Positions 8,341-16,889 are shown, numbered from the stretch's first letter. The stretch is 45,320 nucleotides of DNA from Paracoccus nototheniae (GCF_004335005.1 NZ_RQRT01000034.1:1-45320); one strand, 5' to 3'. Numbers and translations: made by a program. The notes: a model not told the origin generated them from the letters alone.

Positions 8341-8366
8341 GGTGCCGCCCATCGGGTGTCGGCACC
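8341..8366 (+). other. Leader hairpin upstream of DEAD-box helicase
   Basis: GGTGCCG and CGGCACC form a perfect 7-bp stem with a 12-nt loop, ending 30 nt before the helicase ATG. It could be a weak end for the thioesterase transcript or part of the helicase 5' leader. The rest of 8216-8396 shows no convincing gene. Confidence 0.35.
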
Positions 8367-8396
8367 AGGCTTGCATCCCCGCATTTGGCGAATCAC

Positions 8397-10325
8397 ATGA
8401 ATGATCTGAATATCCCCGCACCGTTGCAGGCGGCGTTGGCCGGCAAGGGCTATGAAAGTCTGACCAGCGTGCAGAGCGCCGTTCTGGCCGACGAGGCTCA
8501 GGGCCGCGACGTGCTGGTCTCGGCCCAGACCGGGTCGGGCAAGACCGTGGCCTTTGGTCTGGCGATCGGCGCCGAGATGCTGGACGACGCGGGACAGATG
8601 CTGCAGGGCCACCAGCCTCTGGCATTGGCCATCGCCCCCACGCGCGAACTGGCACTGCAGGTCGCCCGCGAACTGGAATGGCTGTATGCCGGAACCGGCG
8701 CGCAGATCGCCACCTGCGTCGGCGGCATGGATTACCGCAACGAAAAGCGCGCGCTGCAGCGCGGCGCCCAGATCGTCGTCGGCACGCCGGGCCGTCTGCG
8801 CGACCATATCGACCGGGGCAGCCTGGATCTGTCGGACCTGCGCGCCGCCGTTCTGGACGAAGCCGACGAGATGCTGGATCTGGGGTTCCGCGAAGATCTG
8901 GAATACATCCTCGGCGCCGCTCCGGTGGAACGCCGCACGCTGATGTTCTCGGCCACGGTGCCCTCGGCCATCGAAAAACTGGCCCGCGATTTTCAGCGTG
9001 ACGCGCTGCGCATCGCCGCCATGGGCGAGGCCCGCCAGCACGGCGACATCGCCTATCGCGCCTATACGGTGACGGCGCGCGACCGCGAACCGGCGATCTT
9101 CAACCTGCTGCGCATCCACGAGGCGCCCAATGCCATCGTCTTCTGCAAGACCCGGGCGAATGTGAACCATCTGCTGGCCCGCATGTCGAACCGGGGTTTC
9201 AAATGCGTGGCGCTGTCGGGCGAGTTGTCCCAGGCCGAACGCACCCATGCCCTGCAGGCGCTGCGCGACGGGCGTGCCCGCGTCTGCATCGCCACTGACG
9301 TTGCCGCGCGCGGCATCGATCTGCCGGGGCTGGAGCTGGTGATCCATGCCGATCTGCCGACCAATCCCGACACGCTGCTGCACCGTTCGGGCCGCACCGG
9401 CCGGGCCGGGTCCAAGGGCATCTCGGCGCTGATCGTGCCCTCGGCCGATTATCGTCGCGCACAGCGTCTGCTGCAGAATGCCCGCGTCACCGCCGAATGG
9501 CTGGAGGCCCCGACCGCAGACGAGGTTCGCGCCCGTGACGACCAGCGCATGCTGGATCATCCCGGCCTGACCGAACCGGCGGGCGAGGATGCGGCTTTGG
9601 CCGCGCAGCTGCTGGAAAAGTTCGGGGCCGAACAGGTCGCGACCGCCTTCCTGAAGATGTGGCGCGAAGGCCGTCCCGCCGCCGAGGAATTGTCCGAGGC
9701 GCATGCCGCCCCCGCACCCATGGCGCCGCGCGTGCAGCGTGAATTCGGGGCCTCGGTCTGGTTCACCCTGTCGGTCGGCCATTCGGGCCGCGCTGAAGCG
9801 CGCTGGCTGCTGCCCAAGATCTGCGATGCGGGCGGGATCACCCGTGACGGCATCGGCGCGATCCGGGTCAAGCAGGATCTGTCCTATGTGCAGATCGCAG
9901 CCGATCAGGCTGCCCGGTTCGGCGATTTCATGGAAATCACCCCCGAGGTGACCATGCGCCGGATGGAAGGCGAGCCCGATCTGGACGCGCAGCCCGAACG
10001 CGCACCCCGTGCGCCGCGCGGCGAGACCCGGACCGACAACCGCTCCGAGGGGCGCAAGCCCGCCCCCCGTGCGCCGCGCCCCGTGCAGGCGGAAGAGGGC
10101 CATCAGGCCCGCGTCAAGTCCGCTCGCGGTGGCTGGATCCCCGATGATGCCGCAGCCCCGGTCGAGGCGCGCAGCGAAGGTCCGCATGGTGCGGTCAAGG
10201 CGTGGAAGAAGAAATCCTCGTCCGATGCCGGTGCCAAGCCTGCCTGGGCCAAGTCGCGTCCTGCCGCCGACAAGGCCCCCGGTGCCGCCAAGACCCATCG
10301 CAAAGGGCCCAAGCGTCCGGCCTGA
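8397..10325 (+). CDS. DEAD-box RNA helicase with DbpA-type RNA-binding domain (DeaD/CsdA-like)
   Basis: A 642-aa cytosolic ATP-dependent RNA helicase. Motif I SAQTGSGKTVAFG (about residues 41-53), Ia PTRELALQV, II LDEADEMLDLGF, III SATVP, V TDVAARGIDLP and VI HRSGRTGRAG appear in order. Residues around 450-525 (VWFTLSVGHSGRAEARWLLPKICDAGG onward) match the DbpA RNA-binding fold used to dock on structured RNA. The C-terminal 110 residues are a basic, low-complexity tail. The ATG at 8397 was chosen because helicase homology begins there. A role in ribosome assembly or RNA turnover, often cold-related, follows from the family. Confidence 0.92.
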   Translation: MNDLNIPAPLQAALAGKGYESLTSVQSAVLADEAQGRDVLVSAQTGSGKTVAFGLAIGAEMLDDAGQMLQGHQPLALAIAPTRELALQVARELEWLYAGTGAQIATCVGGMDYRNEKRALQRGAQIVVGTPGRLRDHIDRGSLDLSDLRAAVLDEADEMLDLGFREDLEYILGAAPVERRTLMFSATVPSAIEKLARDFQRDALRIAAMGEARQHGDIAYRAYTVTARDREPAIFNLLRIHEAPNAIVFCKTRANVNHLLARMSNRGFKCVALSGELSQAERTHALQALRDGRARVCIATDVAARGIDLPGLELVIHADLPTNPDTLLHRSGRTGRAGSKGISALIVPSADYRRAQRLLQNARVTAEWLEAPTADEVRARDDQRMLDHPGLTEPAGEDAALAAQLLEKFGAEQVATAFLKMWREGRPAAEELSEAHAAPAPMAPRVQREFGASVWFTLSVGHSGRAEARWLLPKICDAGGITRDGIGAIRVKQDLSYVQIAADQAARFGDFMEITPEVTMRRMEGEPDLDAQPERAPRAPRGETRTDNRSEGRKPAPRAPRPVQAEEGHQARVKSARGGWIPDDAAAPVEARSEGPHGAVKAWKKKSSSDAGAKPAWAKSRPAADKAPGAAKTHRKGPKRPA

Positions 10326-10385
10326 CCGTTTCGTACTGCCTGATTAACGGGCAGCCTTCGGCCAATTCTGCACACAGTGCAGCTG

Positions 10386-10420
10386 CGCGCCCGGTAACCT
10401 TGAAAGGGTTGCCGGGCGCG
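10386..10420 (+). terminator. Strong hairpin after DEAD-box helicase
   Basis: A 15-bp stem (CGCGCCCGGTAACCT paired with GGGTTGCCGGGCGCG, two G-U pairs) with a TGAAA loop lies about 60 nt past the helicase stop. No U-tract follows. It probably separates the helicase transcript from the ABC operon. The remaining stretch to 10526 should hold that operon's promoter; a weak candidate is TTGCCA at 10454 and TAACCT at 10478. Confidence 0.5.
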
Positions 10421-10526
10421 ACGCGTTGGCGGCATGAAATGTCGCAATTGGTGTTGCCAGCCGCGTGAAGCGGCGCTTAACCTTTCCCTTGCGCTGGATA
10501 ACCAATGACAACAGGGAGAGCGCCTT

Positions 10527-11630
10527 TTGCTGGACGACCGCCACGGCGACGCATTCGTCGCCTTCGAGCATGTGCAAAAAAGCTATGACGGACAGACGCT
10601 TGTCGTCAAAGACCTGAACCTTTCGATTGCCAAGGGGGAATTCGTGACCATGCTGGGCCCGTCAGGGTCGGGCAAGACGACCTGCCTGATGATGCTGGCA
10701 GGGTTCGAGACCGCGACCCACGGAGAGATCCGTCTGGCCGGGCGTCCGATCAATCAGGTGCCGCCGCACAAGCGCGGGATCGGCATGGTCTTTCAGAACT
10801 ATGCGCTGTTTCCGCATATGACGGTGGGGGAAAACCTGTCCTTTCCGCTGGAGGTGCGCGGCATGTCCTCGGACGAGCGCAATACCCGCATCTCGCGCGC
10901 GCTGGACATGGTGCAGATGGGCAAGTTCGCCAACCGCCGCCCCGCGCAGTTGTCGGGCGGCCAGCAACAGCGGATCGCGCTGGCCCGGGCGCTGGTGTTC
11001 GACCCGGAACTGGTGCTGATGGACGAACCACTGGGCGCGCTGGACAAGCAGCTGCGCGAACATATGCAGTTCGAAATCAAAAGCCTGCATGAGAAACTGG
11101 GAATCACCGTCGTCTATGTGACGCATGATCAGGGCGAGGCGCTGACCATGTCGGACCGCATCGCCGTCTTCAATGACGGGCGCATCCAGCAGCTGGCCGC
11201 GCCCTCGGACCTGTACGAACGCCCGGAAAACAGCTTTGTCGCGGGCTTCATCGGCGAGAATAATGCCCTGCCCGGCACGATCGAGCGGCTGGAGGGCGAC
11301 AAGGCCCTCGTGCGGCTGGACGGCGGCGGGGTGATCGACGCCACCGCCGTGAACATCCGCGAAACCGGCCAGCGCACCACCGTCTCGATCCGTCCCGAGC
11401 GGGTGGAGTTCAAGCCCGAGATGATGTCCGAAGGCGCCCATACGATCGAGGCCGAGGTGCTGCAGGTCGTCTATATGGGCGACATCCTGCGCGCCCGGCT
11501 GAAGGTCGCGGGCAGCGACAATTTCGTGATGAAGATGCGCAACACGATCGGCCAGACGCGGCTGGAGCCGGGGCAGGCGATCCGCATCGGCTGGCATCCG
11601 CAGGATGCGCGCGCGCTGGATCCGGTCTGA
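10527..11630 (+). CDS. potA: ABC transporter ATPase, polyamine type (PotA-like)
   Basis: A 367-aa ATPase of the spermidine/putrescine (MOI) class. Walker A GPSGSGKTT is at 44-52, the Q-loop at VFQNYALFPHMTV (88-100), signature LSGGQQQ at 142-148, Walker B VLMDEP at 163-168 and the H-loop in YVTHDQGEA. The C-terminal 120 residues form the TOBE domain (VSIRPERVEF). The start is a TTG preceded by GGGAGAG at a good distance. The downstream binding proteins and permeases complete the transporter. The exact substrate (spermidine, putrescine or another cationic amine) cannot be read from sequence, so the symbol is by class. Confidence 0.85.
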   Translation: MLDDRHGDAFVAFEHVQKSYDGQTLVVKDLNLSIAKGEFVTMLGPSGSGKTTCLMMLAGFETATHGEIRLAGRPINQVPPHKRGIGMVFQNYALFPHMTVGENLSFPLEVRGMSSDERNTRISRALDMVQMGKFANRRPAQLSGGQQQRIALARALVFDPELVLMDEPLGALDKQLREHMQFEIKSLHEKLGITVVYVTHDQGEALTMSDRIAVFNDGRIQQLAAPSDLYERPENSFVAGFIGENNALPGTIERLEGDKALVRLDGGGVIDATAVNIRETGQRTTVSIRPERVEFKPEMMSEGAHTIEAEVLQVVYMGDILRARLKVAGSDNFVMKMRNTIGQTRLEPGQAIRIGWHPQDARALDPV

Positions 11631-11636
11631 CAGATC

Positions 11637-11682
11637 GGCGGCGCGGGGCCATTCCGCGCCGCCCCACCGCATGGTCATGCGG
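11637..11682 (+). other. Two tandem intercistronic hairpins (ATPase / binding protein 1)
   Basis: A perfect 10-bp stem GGCGGCGCGG/CCGCGCCGCC (7-nt loop) is followed by a 6-bp stem CCGCAT/ATGCGG (11667-11682). Both lie between the ATPase stop and the first binding-protein gene. Such structures commonly protect or punctuate operon mRNA so that periplasmic binding proteins are made in excess; that role is inferred. Confidence 0.55.
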
Positions 11683-11710
11683 CCCCGCTTTTGCGTCTCA
11701 GTTGGAGAAT

Positions 11711-12784
11711 ATGATGAAACGTCTGCTTACTCTGGGCACCGCCCTTGGTCTTGTGTCCGGCCCGGCATTTGCCGATGTGAACCTGCTGTCCTGGGGCGGC
11801 GCCTATGGCAACAGCCATCTGGAGGCCTATGCCAAGCCGTTCACCGCGGAAACCGGCATCGCGGTGCGGATGTCGGATGCCGACAATCCCGCGACCCCCA
11901 TCAAGGCGCAGGTCGAGGCGGGCAATGTGACCATCGACGTCGCCTCGGTCGAATATGCCGATGCGGTGCGCCTGTGTGACGAGGGCGCGCTGGAGGTCAT
12001 CGACCCCGCGATCCTGCTGCCCGCCGAGGATGGCACGGCGGCGGCGGATGATTTCATCGAAGGCGCGGTGACCGAATGTTTCGTCGGCACCGACGTCTAC
12101 TCGATGGTTCTGGCCTTCAACGACGACGCCTTTGCCGATGCCAAGCCCGCGACCCCTGCCGACTTCTTTGATCTGGAAGGTTTCCCCGGCAAGCGCACGA
12201 TGCGCAACGGGGCCAAGTTCAATCTGGAACTGGCCCTGATGGCCGATGGCGTGCCTGCCGCCGAGGTCTATGAGGTTCTGGCCACCCCCGAGGGCGTGGA
12301 CCGCGCCTTTGCCAAGCTGGACAGCATCAAATCCGAGGTGATCTGGTGGGAAGCCGGTGCCCAGCCTCCGCAGTTGCTGGCGGATGGCGAGGTCAGCATG
12401 GCCTATGCTTTCAACGGGCGGATCTTCAACGCGGCGCAGGCCGACGGCCAGCCCTTCGAGATCATCTGGGACGGCCAGATCTATGAGATGGAGGGCTGGG
12501 TGATCCCCGCAGGCGCCCCCAATCTGGAAGAGGCGCTGGAATTCGTCGCATGGTCCACGGCCCCCGCGCCGCAGGCCCGTGCCGCCGAATTCATCAGCTA
12601 TGGCCCGCCGCGCCGGTCGGCCGCCGCGATGGTCGGCAATATCGACGGCACCGAGGAACCGATGGGCCCCAACCTGCCCACCACAGAGGCGAATATGGGC
12701 GGCGCGCTGGCTTCCGATCTGGAATTCTGGGTCGACCGCGACGCCGAACTGAACGAGCGTTTCAACAGCTGGCTGGCCAGCTGA
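11711..12784 (+). CDS. Polyamine-type ABC substrate-binding protein, copy 1
   Basis: A 357-aa periplasmic binding protein (PotD/PotF-like, extracellular solute-binding class). The signal peptide is MMKRLLTLGTALGLVSGPAFA, with cleavage before DVNLLSWGGAYG. Two adjacent ATGs (11711, 11714) follow GGAG; the second is better spaced. The mature protein carries WGGAYGNSHLEAYAKPFTAETGI, a VEYADAVRLCDEGAL segment and WWEAGAQPPQLLADGEV. It is clearly paralogous to the next gene over its whole length, with long shared blocks (KPFTAETGI, DNPATP, CDEGAL, QPFEIIWDGQ, ERFNSWLAS). The two copies differ in ligand-pocket regions, so different substrates are possible. Confidence 0.88.
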   Translation: MMKRLLTLGTALGLVSGPAFADVNLLSWGGAYGNSHLEAYAKPFTAETGIAVRMSDADNPATPIKAQVEAGNVTIDVASVEYADAVRLCDEGALEVIDPAILLPAEDGTAAADDFIEGAVTECFVGTDVYSMVLAFNDDAFADAKPATPADFFDLEGFPGKRTMRNGAKFNLELALMADGVPAAEVYEVLATPEGVDRAFAKLDSIKSEVIWWEAGAQPPQLLADGEVSMAYAFNGRIFNAAQADGQPFEIIWDGQIYEMEGWVIPAGAPNLEEALEFVAWSTAPAPQARAAEFISYGPPRRSAAAMVGNIDGTEEPMGPNLPTTEANMGGALASDLEFWVDRDAELNERFNSWLAS

Positions 12785-12793
12785 TCGCATCCG

Positions 12794-12837
12794 GGCCGGG
12801 CGAGGCCTCTCGCCCGGCCTCAGCCCCCCAAGGGGGC
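12794..12837 (+). other. Two tandem intercistronic hairpins (binding protein 1 / 2)
   Basis: GGCCGGGCGAG pairs with CTCGCCCGGCC (11 bp, 4-nt loop, 12794-12819). It is followed by GCCCCC/GGGGGC with a 3-nt loop (12823-12837). They lie directly after the first binding-protein stop and recall the paired hairpins upstream of that gene. Confidence 0.6.
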
Positions 12838-12883
12838 CAATCACAACGGACACCAATGTCCGATCCAACCAACCGGGAGAGCT

Positions 12884-13963
12884 ATGATGAAAACCACCCT
12901 GATCCTGTCCACCGCGCTGAGCGGACTGGCCTTTGGCGCCTCGGCGCAGGACCTGAACGTCGTGTCCTGGGGCGGAGCCTATGAGGTCAGCCAGGTCGAG
13001 GCCTATAACAAGCCCTTCACCGCAGAAACCGGCATCACCGTCAACATGATCGCCGCCGACAACCCCGCCACCCCGCTGCGCGCGCAGGTCGAGGCGAACA
13101 ACGTCACCGGCGATGTGTTCGACGTCGAGGTCAGCGACGCCATCCGCATGTGCGACGAGGGCGCGCTGGTCGAGATCGACCCGGCGATGCTGCCCGCAGC
13201 GCCCGATGGCACCCCCGCCGCCGATGACTTCGTGCCCGGCGCGCTGCTGGATTGCGCCGTGGCGAACATCGTCTGGGGCACGGTCATCGCCTTCAACACC
13301 ACCAAGTTCGAGGGCGAGGCGCCCAGTACCGCGGCGGATTTCTTCGATACCGAGACCTTCCCCGGCCAGCGTGGCCTGCCCCGCAACCCCAAGCGCACGC
13401 TGTATCTGGCACTGATCGCCGATGGCGTTCCTGCCGCCGAGGTCTATGATGTGCTGGGCACGGATGAGGGTGTGCAGCGCGCCTTCGACAAGCTGGACAC
13501 GATCAAGGACCAGACCGTCTGGTGGGAGGCCGGTGCCCAGCCCGTGCAGCTGCTGGCCGATGGCGAGGTGACGATGACCACCGCCTATAACGGGCGCGTC
13601 TTCGATGCGATGGTGGCCGAGAACCAGCCCTTCGAGATCATCTGGGACGGCCAGTACATGGACATGGACATGTTCGTGATCCCGGTCGATGCGCCGAACC
13701 CCGAAGCGGCGATGGAATATCTGAAATTCGCCACCGACACGCAGCGGCTGGCCGATCAGGCGAAATACATCGCCTATGGCCCGGCGCGGCAATCCTCGGC
13801 CTCTCTGGTGGGGCTGTATCAGGATGGCACGACCGAGATGGGCCCGCATATGCCCACCAGCCCCGATGCGCTGGAAACGGCGGTGATGGACGATCCCGAA
13901 TTCTGGGCCGACCATGCCGCCGAACTGACCGAGCGGTTCAACAGCTGGCTGGCCTCGTCCTGA
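12884..13963 (+). CDS. Polyamine-type ABC substrate-binding protein, copy 2
   Basis: A 359-aa paralogue of the preceding protein. The signal peptide MMKTTLILSTALSGLAFGASA is followed by QDLNVVSWGGAYEVSQVEAYNKPF. It has the same order of blocks: VSDAIRMCDEGAL, ADDFVPGALLDC, VWWEAGAQPVQLLADGEV, QPFEIIWDGQ and the C-terminal ERFNSWLASS. GGGAGA precedes two adjacent ATGs (12884, 12887). Pairing of two binding proteins with one ATPase and one permease pair suggests one transporter core served by two ligand receptors, or a dosage duplication that has since diverged. Confidence 0.88.
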   Translation: MMKTTLILSTALSGLAFGASAQDLNVVSWGGAYEVSQVEAYNKPFTAETGITVNMIAADNPATPLRAQVEANNVTGDVFDVEVSDAIRMCDEGALVEIDPAMLPAAPDGTPAADDFVPGALLDCAVANIVWGTVIAFNTTKFEGEAPSTAADFFDTETFPGQRGLPRNPKRTLYLALIADGVPAAEVYDVLGTDEGVQRAFDKLDTIKDQTVWWEAGAQPVQLLADGEVTMTTAYNGRVFDAMVAENQPFEIIWDGQYMDMDMFVIPVDAPNPEAAMEYLKFATDTQRLADQAKYIAYGPARQSSASLVGLYQDGTTEMGPHMPTSPDALETAVMDDPEFWADHAAELTERFNSWLASS

Positions 13964-13977
13964 TCCTGACCTGAAAC

Positions 13978-14008
13978 GCCGCCGCGCCCCGTTTGGGGGT
14001 GCGGCGGC
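13978..14008 (+). other. Intercistronic hairpin (binding protein 2 / permease)
   Basis: GCCGCCGCGCCCC pairs with GGGGTGCGGCGGC (13 bp with one G-U pair, GTTTG loop). It starts 15 nt after the second binding-protein stop and 20 nt before the permease ATG. It probably sets a boundary between the abundant binding-protein mRNA and the permease message. Confidence 0.6.
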
Positions 14009-14028
14009 CCTGACTGCCGGGAAACATC

Positions 14029-15330
14029 ATGGCCAATGCCGCACTTGACCCTCATGCCGCCATCGCCACCACCGCATCGGGCGTGGGGTCCGGTCTGCTG
14101 ACGACCAGCGACGGCCAGCCCCTTGCGCGCGCGCTGGTGCGCAGCCAGCGCCGCGCCCGCCGCAGGGCCTTTCTGCTGGTGCTGCCGCTGCTGGCCTTCA
14201 TCCTGATCACCTTCGTGGTGCCGATCGGGCAGATGCTGTCGCGATCCTTCCACAATGACGGGTTTTCGGCGAACATGCCGCAGGTCTCGGCCTGGTTCGC
14301 CGAAACCGAACGCGGCACGCCGCCCGACGAGGCCGCATGGACGGCACTGGCCACCGATCTGGTCGCCAGCGCCGAGGTGCGCAGCATCGGCGTGGTCGGC
14401 ACCCGGATCAATTATGACATGCCGGGCACACGGTCGCTGTTCACCTCGACCGGGCGTCAGGTGCGGGGCGGGCTGGAGCCGCCATACGAGGCGGCGCTGC
14501 TGGAGATCAACGAGGATTGGGGCAATCCCCGTCTGTGGTCGGTCATGAGAGAGGCCTCGACCCCGCTGACCGCGAATTTCTATCTTGCCGCCGTGGACCG
14601 CACCCGGGACGAGACCGGCGCCATCCAGCAGGTCGAACCCCAGCAGCGCATCTATGCGACGCTGTTCTGGCGGACCTTCTGGCTGTCGGCGGTGATCACG
14701 GCGCTGACCTTCATCCTGGGCTTTCCGATCGCGCATCTGCTGGCGACGCTGCCGATGCGCAAGTCGAACCTGCTGATGATCCTGGTGCTGCTGCCCTTCT
14801 GGACCTCGCTTCTGGTGCGCACGACCAGTTGGATGGTGCTGCTGCAACAGCAGGGCGTGATCAACGACATCCTTGTCTGGCTCGGGGTGATCCTGGGCGA
14901 TCAGCGGTTGCAGATGATCTATAACCGGACTGGCACGATCATCGCGATGACGCATATCCTGCTGCCCTTCATGATCCTGCCGCTGTATTCCGTGATGCGC
15001 ACGATCAACCCGACCTATGTCCGCGCCGCGCGCAGTCTGGGCGCGACCAGCTGGACCGCGTTCCGCCGGGTCTATTTCCCGCAGACGCTGCCGGGGCTGG
15101 GGGCGGGGGCGATGCTGGTCTTCATTCTGGCGGTCGGCTATTACATCACGCCCGCGCTGGTCGGCGGATCTTCGGGGCAGCTGATTTCCAACATGATTGC
15201 CCAGCACATGACCGGCACGCTGAACTGGTCGATGGCGGCGGCACTGGCCGCGCTGCTTCTGGGATCGGTGCTGATCCTCTATTGGCTTTATGATCGCCTT
15301 GTCGGCGTCGACAACCTGAAACTGGGGTAA
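14029..15330 (+). CDS. potB: ABC transporter permease, polyamine type (PotB-like)
   Basis: A 433-aa inner-membrane permease. A cytoplasmic N-terminus (about 45 residues, RRARRR) is followed by a first membrane segment FLLVLPLLAFILITFVVPIG, then a long periplasmic loop (about residues 75-205), then five more segments. The loop is larger than in E. coli PotB. The EAA loop that docks on the ATPase is YVRAARSLGATSWTAFRRVYFPQTLPG. It is followed after 4 nt by the second permease, so they form the transmembrane pair of this transporter. Confidence 0.88.
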   Translation: MANAALDPHAAIATTASGVGSGLLTTSDGQPLARALVRSQRRARRRAFLLVLPLLAFILITFVVPIGQMLSRSFHNDGFSANMPQVSAWFAETERGTPPDEAAWTALATDLVASAEVRSIGVVGTRINYDMPGTRSLFTSTGRQVRGGLEPPYEAALLEINEDWGNPRLWSVMREASTPLTANFYLAAVDRTRDETGAIQQVEPQQRIYATLFWRTFWLSAVITALTFILGFPIAHLLATLPMRKSNLLMILVLLPFWTSLLVRTTSWMVLLQQQGVINDILVWLGVILGDQRLQMIYNRTGTIIAMTHILLPFMILPLYSVMRTINPTYVRAARSLGATSWTAFRRVYFPQTLPGLGAGAMLVFILAVGYYITPALVGGSSGQLISNMIAQHMTGTLNWSMAAALAALLLGSVLILYWLYDRLVGVDNLKLG

Positions 15331-15334
15331 GCGA

Positions 15335-16285
15335 ATGGCACTTCCGACCTATGCAAGCCCGCTGGAGCGGGTGTGGCATTACACCTATCTGACCGTCTGC
15401 GCACTAATCTTCGTGTTCCTGATTGCGCCGATCATCGTCATCATCCCGCTGAGCTTCAATGCCGAGCCCTATTTCACCTTTACCGACCGGATGCTGTCCT
15501 TTGACCCGGAAGGCTATAGCACCCGCTGGTACAAAAGCCTGCTGACCTTCGGGATGCAGGATCCGACGGCCACGGGCTGGGCCTTCTGGTCGGATGCCTG
15601 GACCAATGCGAACTGGGTCAAGGCGGCCAAGAACTCGATCATCATCGGCATCTGTTCGACCATCGTGGCCACCGGCCTTGGCACGCTGGCCGCCCTTGGC
15701 CTGTCGCGCCCCGAGATGCCCTATCGCCGCGCGATCATGGCGATCCTGATCTCTCCGATGATCGTGCCGCTGATCATCACCGCGACGGGGATGTTCTTTT
15801 TCTATTCGAACCCCTGCGAGCTGCTGACCTTTCTGGGCGTGGATCCGCAATGCGGGCGGCTGGCGGGCACCTATCTGGGGGTGATCCTGGCGCATGCGAC
15901 GCTTGGCATTCCCTTTGTCATCATCACCGTGACGGCGACTTTGGTGGGCTTCGATCAGTCGCTGAACCGGGCGGCGGCGTCGCTTGGCGCCAATCCGCGC
16001 CGGACCTTCTTCAAGGTGACGATGCCGCTGATTCTGCCGGGCGTGGTGTCGGGCGCGCTGTTCGCCTTTGTCACCTCGTTCGACGAGGTGGTGGCGGTGC
16101 TGTTCATCGCAGGCCCCGATCAGCAGACCATTCCGCGCCAGATGTGGAACGGCATCCGCGAACAGATCAGCCCGGCGATCCTTGCCGTGGCGACGCTGCT
16201 GGTGATCTTTTCTATCGCGCTGCTGACCACGGTCGAGCTGTTGCGCCGCCGGTCGGAACGCATCCGGGGCGTCACCCCGCGATGA
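15335..16285 (+). CDS. potC: ABC transporter permease, polyamine type (PotC-like)
   Basis: A 316-aa inner-membrane permease with about six membrane segments (first: YTYLTVCALIFVFLIAPIIVIIPL). The EAA loop is NRAAASLGANPRRTFFKVTMPLILPG. A loop containing two cysteines (NPCELLTFLGVDPQCGRLAG, about residues 153-172) is an insertion relative to E. coli PotC. The stop overlaps the ATG of the hemerythrin-domain gene (ATGA), so that gene belongs to the same operon. Confidence 0.88.
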   Translation: MALPTYASPLERVWHYTYLTVCALIFVFLIAPIIVIIPLSFNAEPYFTFTDRMLSFDPEGYSTRWYKSLLTFGMQDPTATGWAFWSDAWTNANWVKAAKNSIIIGICSTIVATGLGTLAALGLSRPEMPYRRAIMAILISPMIVPLIITATGMFFFYSNPCELLTFLGVDPQCGRLAGTYLGVILAHATLGIPFVIITVTATLVGFDQSLNRAAASLGANPRRTFFKVTMPLILPGVVSGALFAFVTSFDEVVAVLFIAGPDQQTIPRQMWNGIREQISPAILAVATLLVIFSIALLTTVELLRRRSERIRGVTPR

Positions 16286-16848
16286 TCCTGACCCCGCAAG
16301 AGCTGGAGGACGAGACCGCGCGTCCCGCCGCTCCGGCCTATCCGGGGATCACCCGGGCCGAGCGGGCGCATGGCCGCCGGCTGGCCGCGATCCATGACAT
16401 GTATCGGGCCGAGCTGGACGGGGTGGCGCATCTGCTGCGGCAGATCCGTTCGGGCAGGGCAGAGGCGGTGGCGTTGGCCCCCGCCATCGCCCGCACGCGT
16501 CTGGCGCGGAACATGGCGGCCTTTGGGACCGCCTGCGGGCGCGATTGCGCGCTGCTGTAGAACCATCACGATATCGAAGAGGAATGGATGTTCCCGGCCC
16601 TGTCGTCCGCCGGGGGACGGGCGCTGGCGCCGGTCATCGCGCGTCTGATGGCCGAGCACCGGGTGATCCACGCGCTGATTGATGATCTGCGCCGCGCGGC
16701 CGAGGCACTGGTCCGCAGGCCGGACCCGGAGGGTTTCGATCTGTGCGGGGCGCGGTTTGCGGCGCTGGACCGGGCGATCCGGTCGCATTTCGGCTATGAA
16801 GAGCGGGTGCTGGAAGAGCCTTTGGGCGCGCTGCGGGTGCCGATCTGA
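16282..16848 (+). pseudogene. Hemerythrin (HHE) domain protein interrupted by in-frame TAG
   Basis: One frame runs from the ATG at 16282 to the stop at 16846-16848, broken only by TAG at 16558-16560. The part before it (92 aa) has IHDMYRAELDGVAHLLRQI and ends CGRDCALL. The part after begins NHHDIEEEWMFPAL, then LMAEHRVIHALIDDL and IRSHFGYEERVLEE. Read through, this is one hemerythrin-like four-helix protein of about 188 residues with metal ligands on both sides of the stop. A CAG-to-TAG change would explain it. The upstream piece keeps only its first His; the downstream piece has its own ATG at 16588 (86 aa) but lacks the start of the domain. A recent nonsense mutation, a base-call error or amber readthrough are the options. 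Confidence 0.8.
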
Positions 16849-16871
16849 GGAAATGTTGCGTCCCGCGAGTG

Positions 16872-16889
16872 CCGGGGGTCAGCCCCCGG
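16872..16889. terminator. Hairpin between convergent genes
   Basis: CCGGGGG, a 4-nt loop and CCCCCGG form a perfect 7-bp stem 23 nt after the hemerythrin stop, between it and the convergent AEC transporter gene. No U-run follows. It may serve both directions. Confidence 0.45.

Noticed and set aside
8055..10298. Long open frame (747 codons) antisense to the DEAD-box helicase
   Set aside because: It is the codon-position shadow of a GC-rich gene; its product is Arg/Gly/Gln-rich without domains, while the sense strand has all helicase motifs.
10527..11630. ATPase as an iron (FbpC) partner for the orphan permease at 26552
   Set aside because: It is embedded with polyamine-type binding proteins and permeases, and its TOBE region fits the PotA class.
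11675..13915. Long open frame (746 codons) antisense to both binding-protein genes
   Set aside because: Its two internal halves resemble each other only because the sense genes are paralogues; no domain or ribosome site is present.
16588..16848. Independent small gene starting after the TAG
   Set aside because: The ATG lies mid-domain, the conserved NHHDIEEE precedes it, and no ribosome site is visible; an interrupted single gene explains it better.
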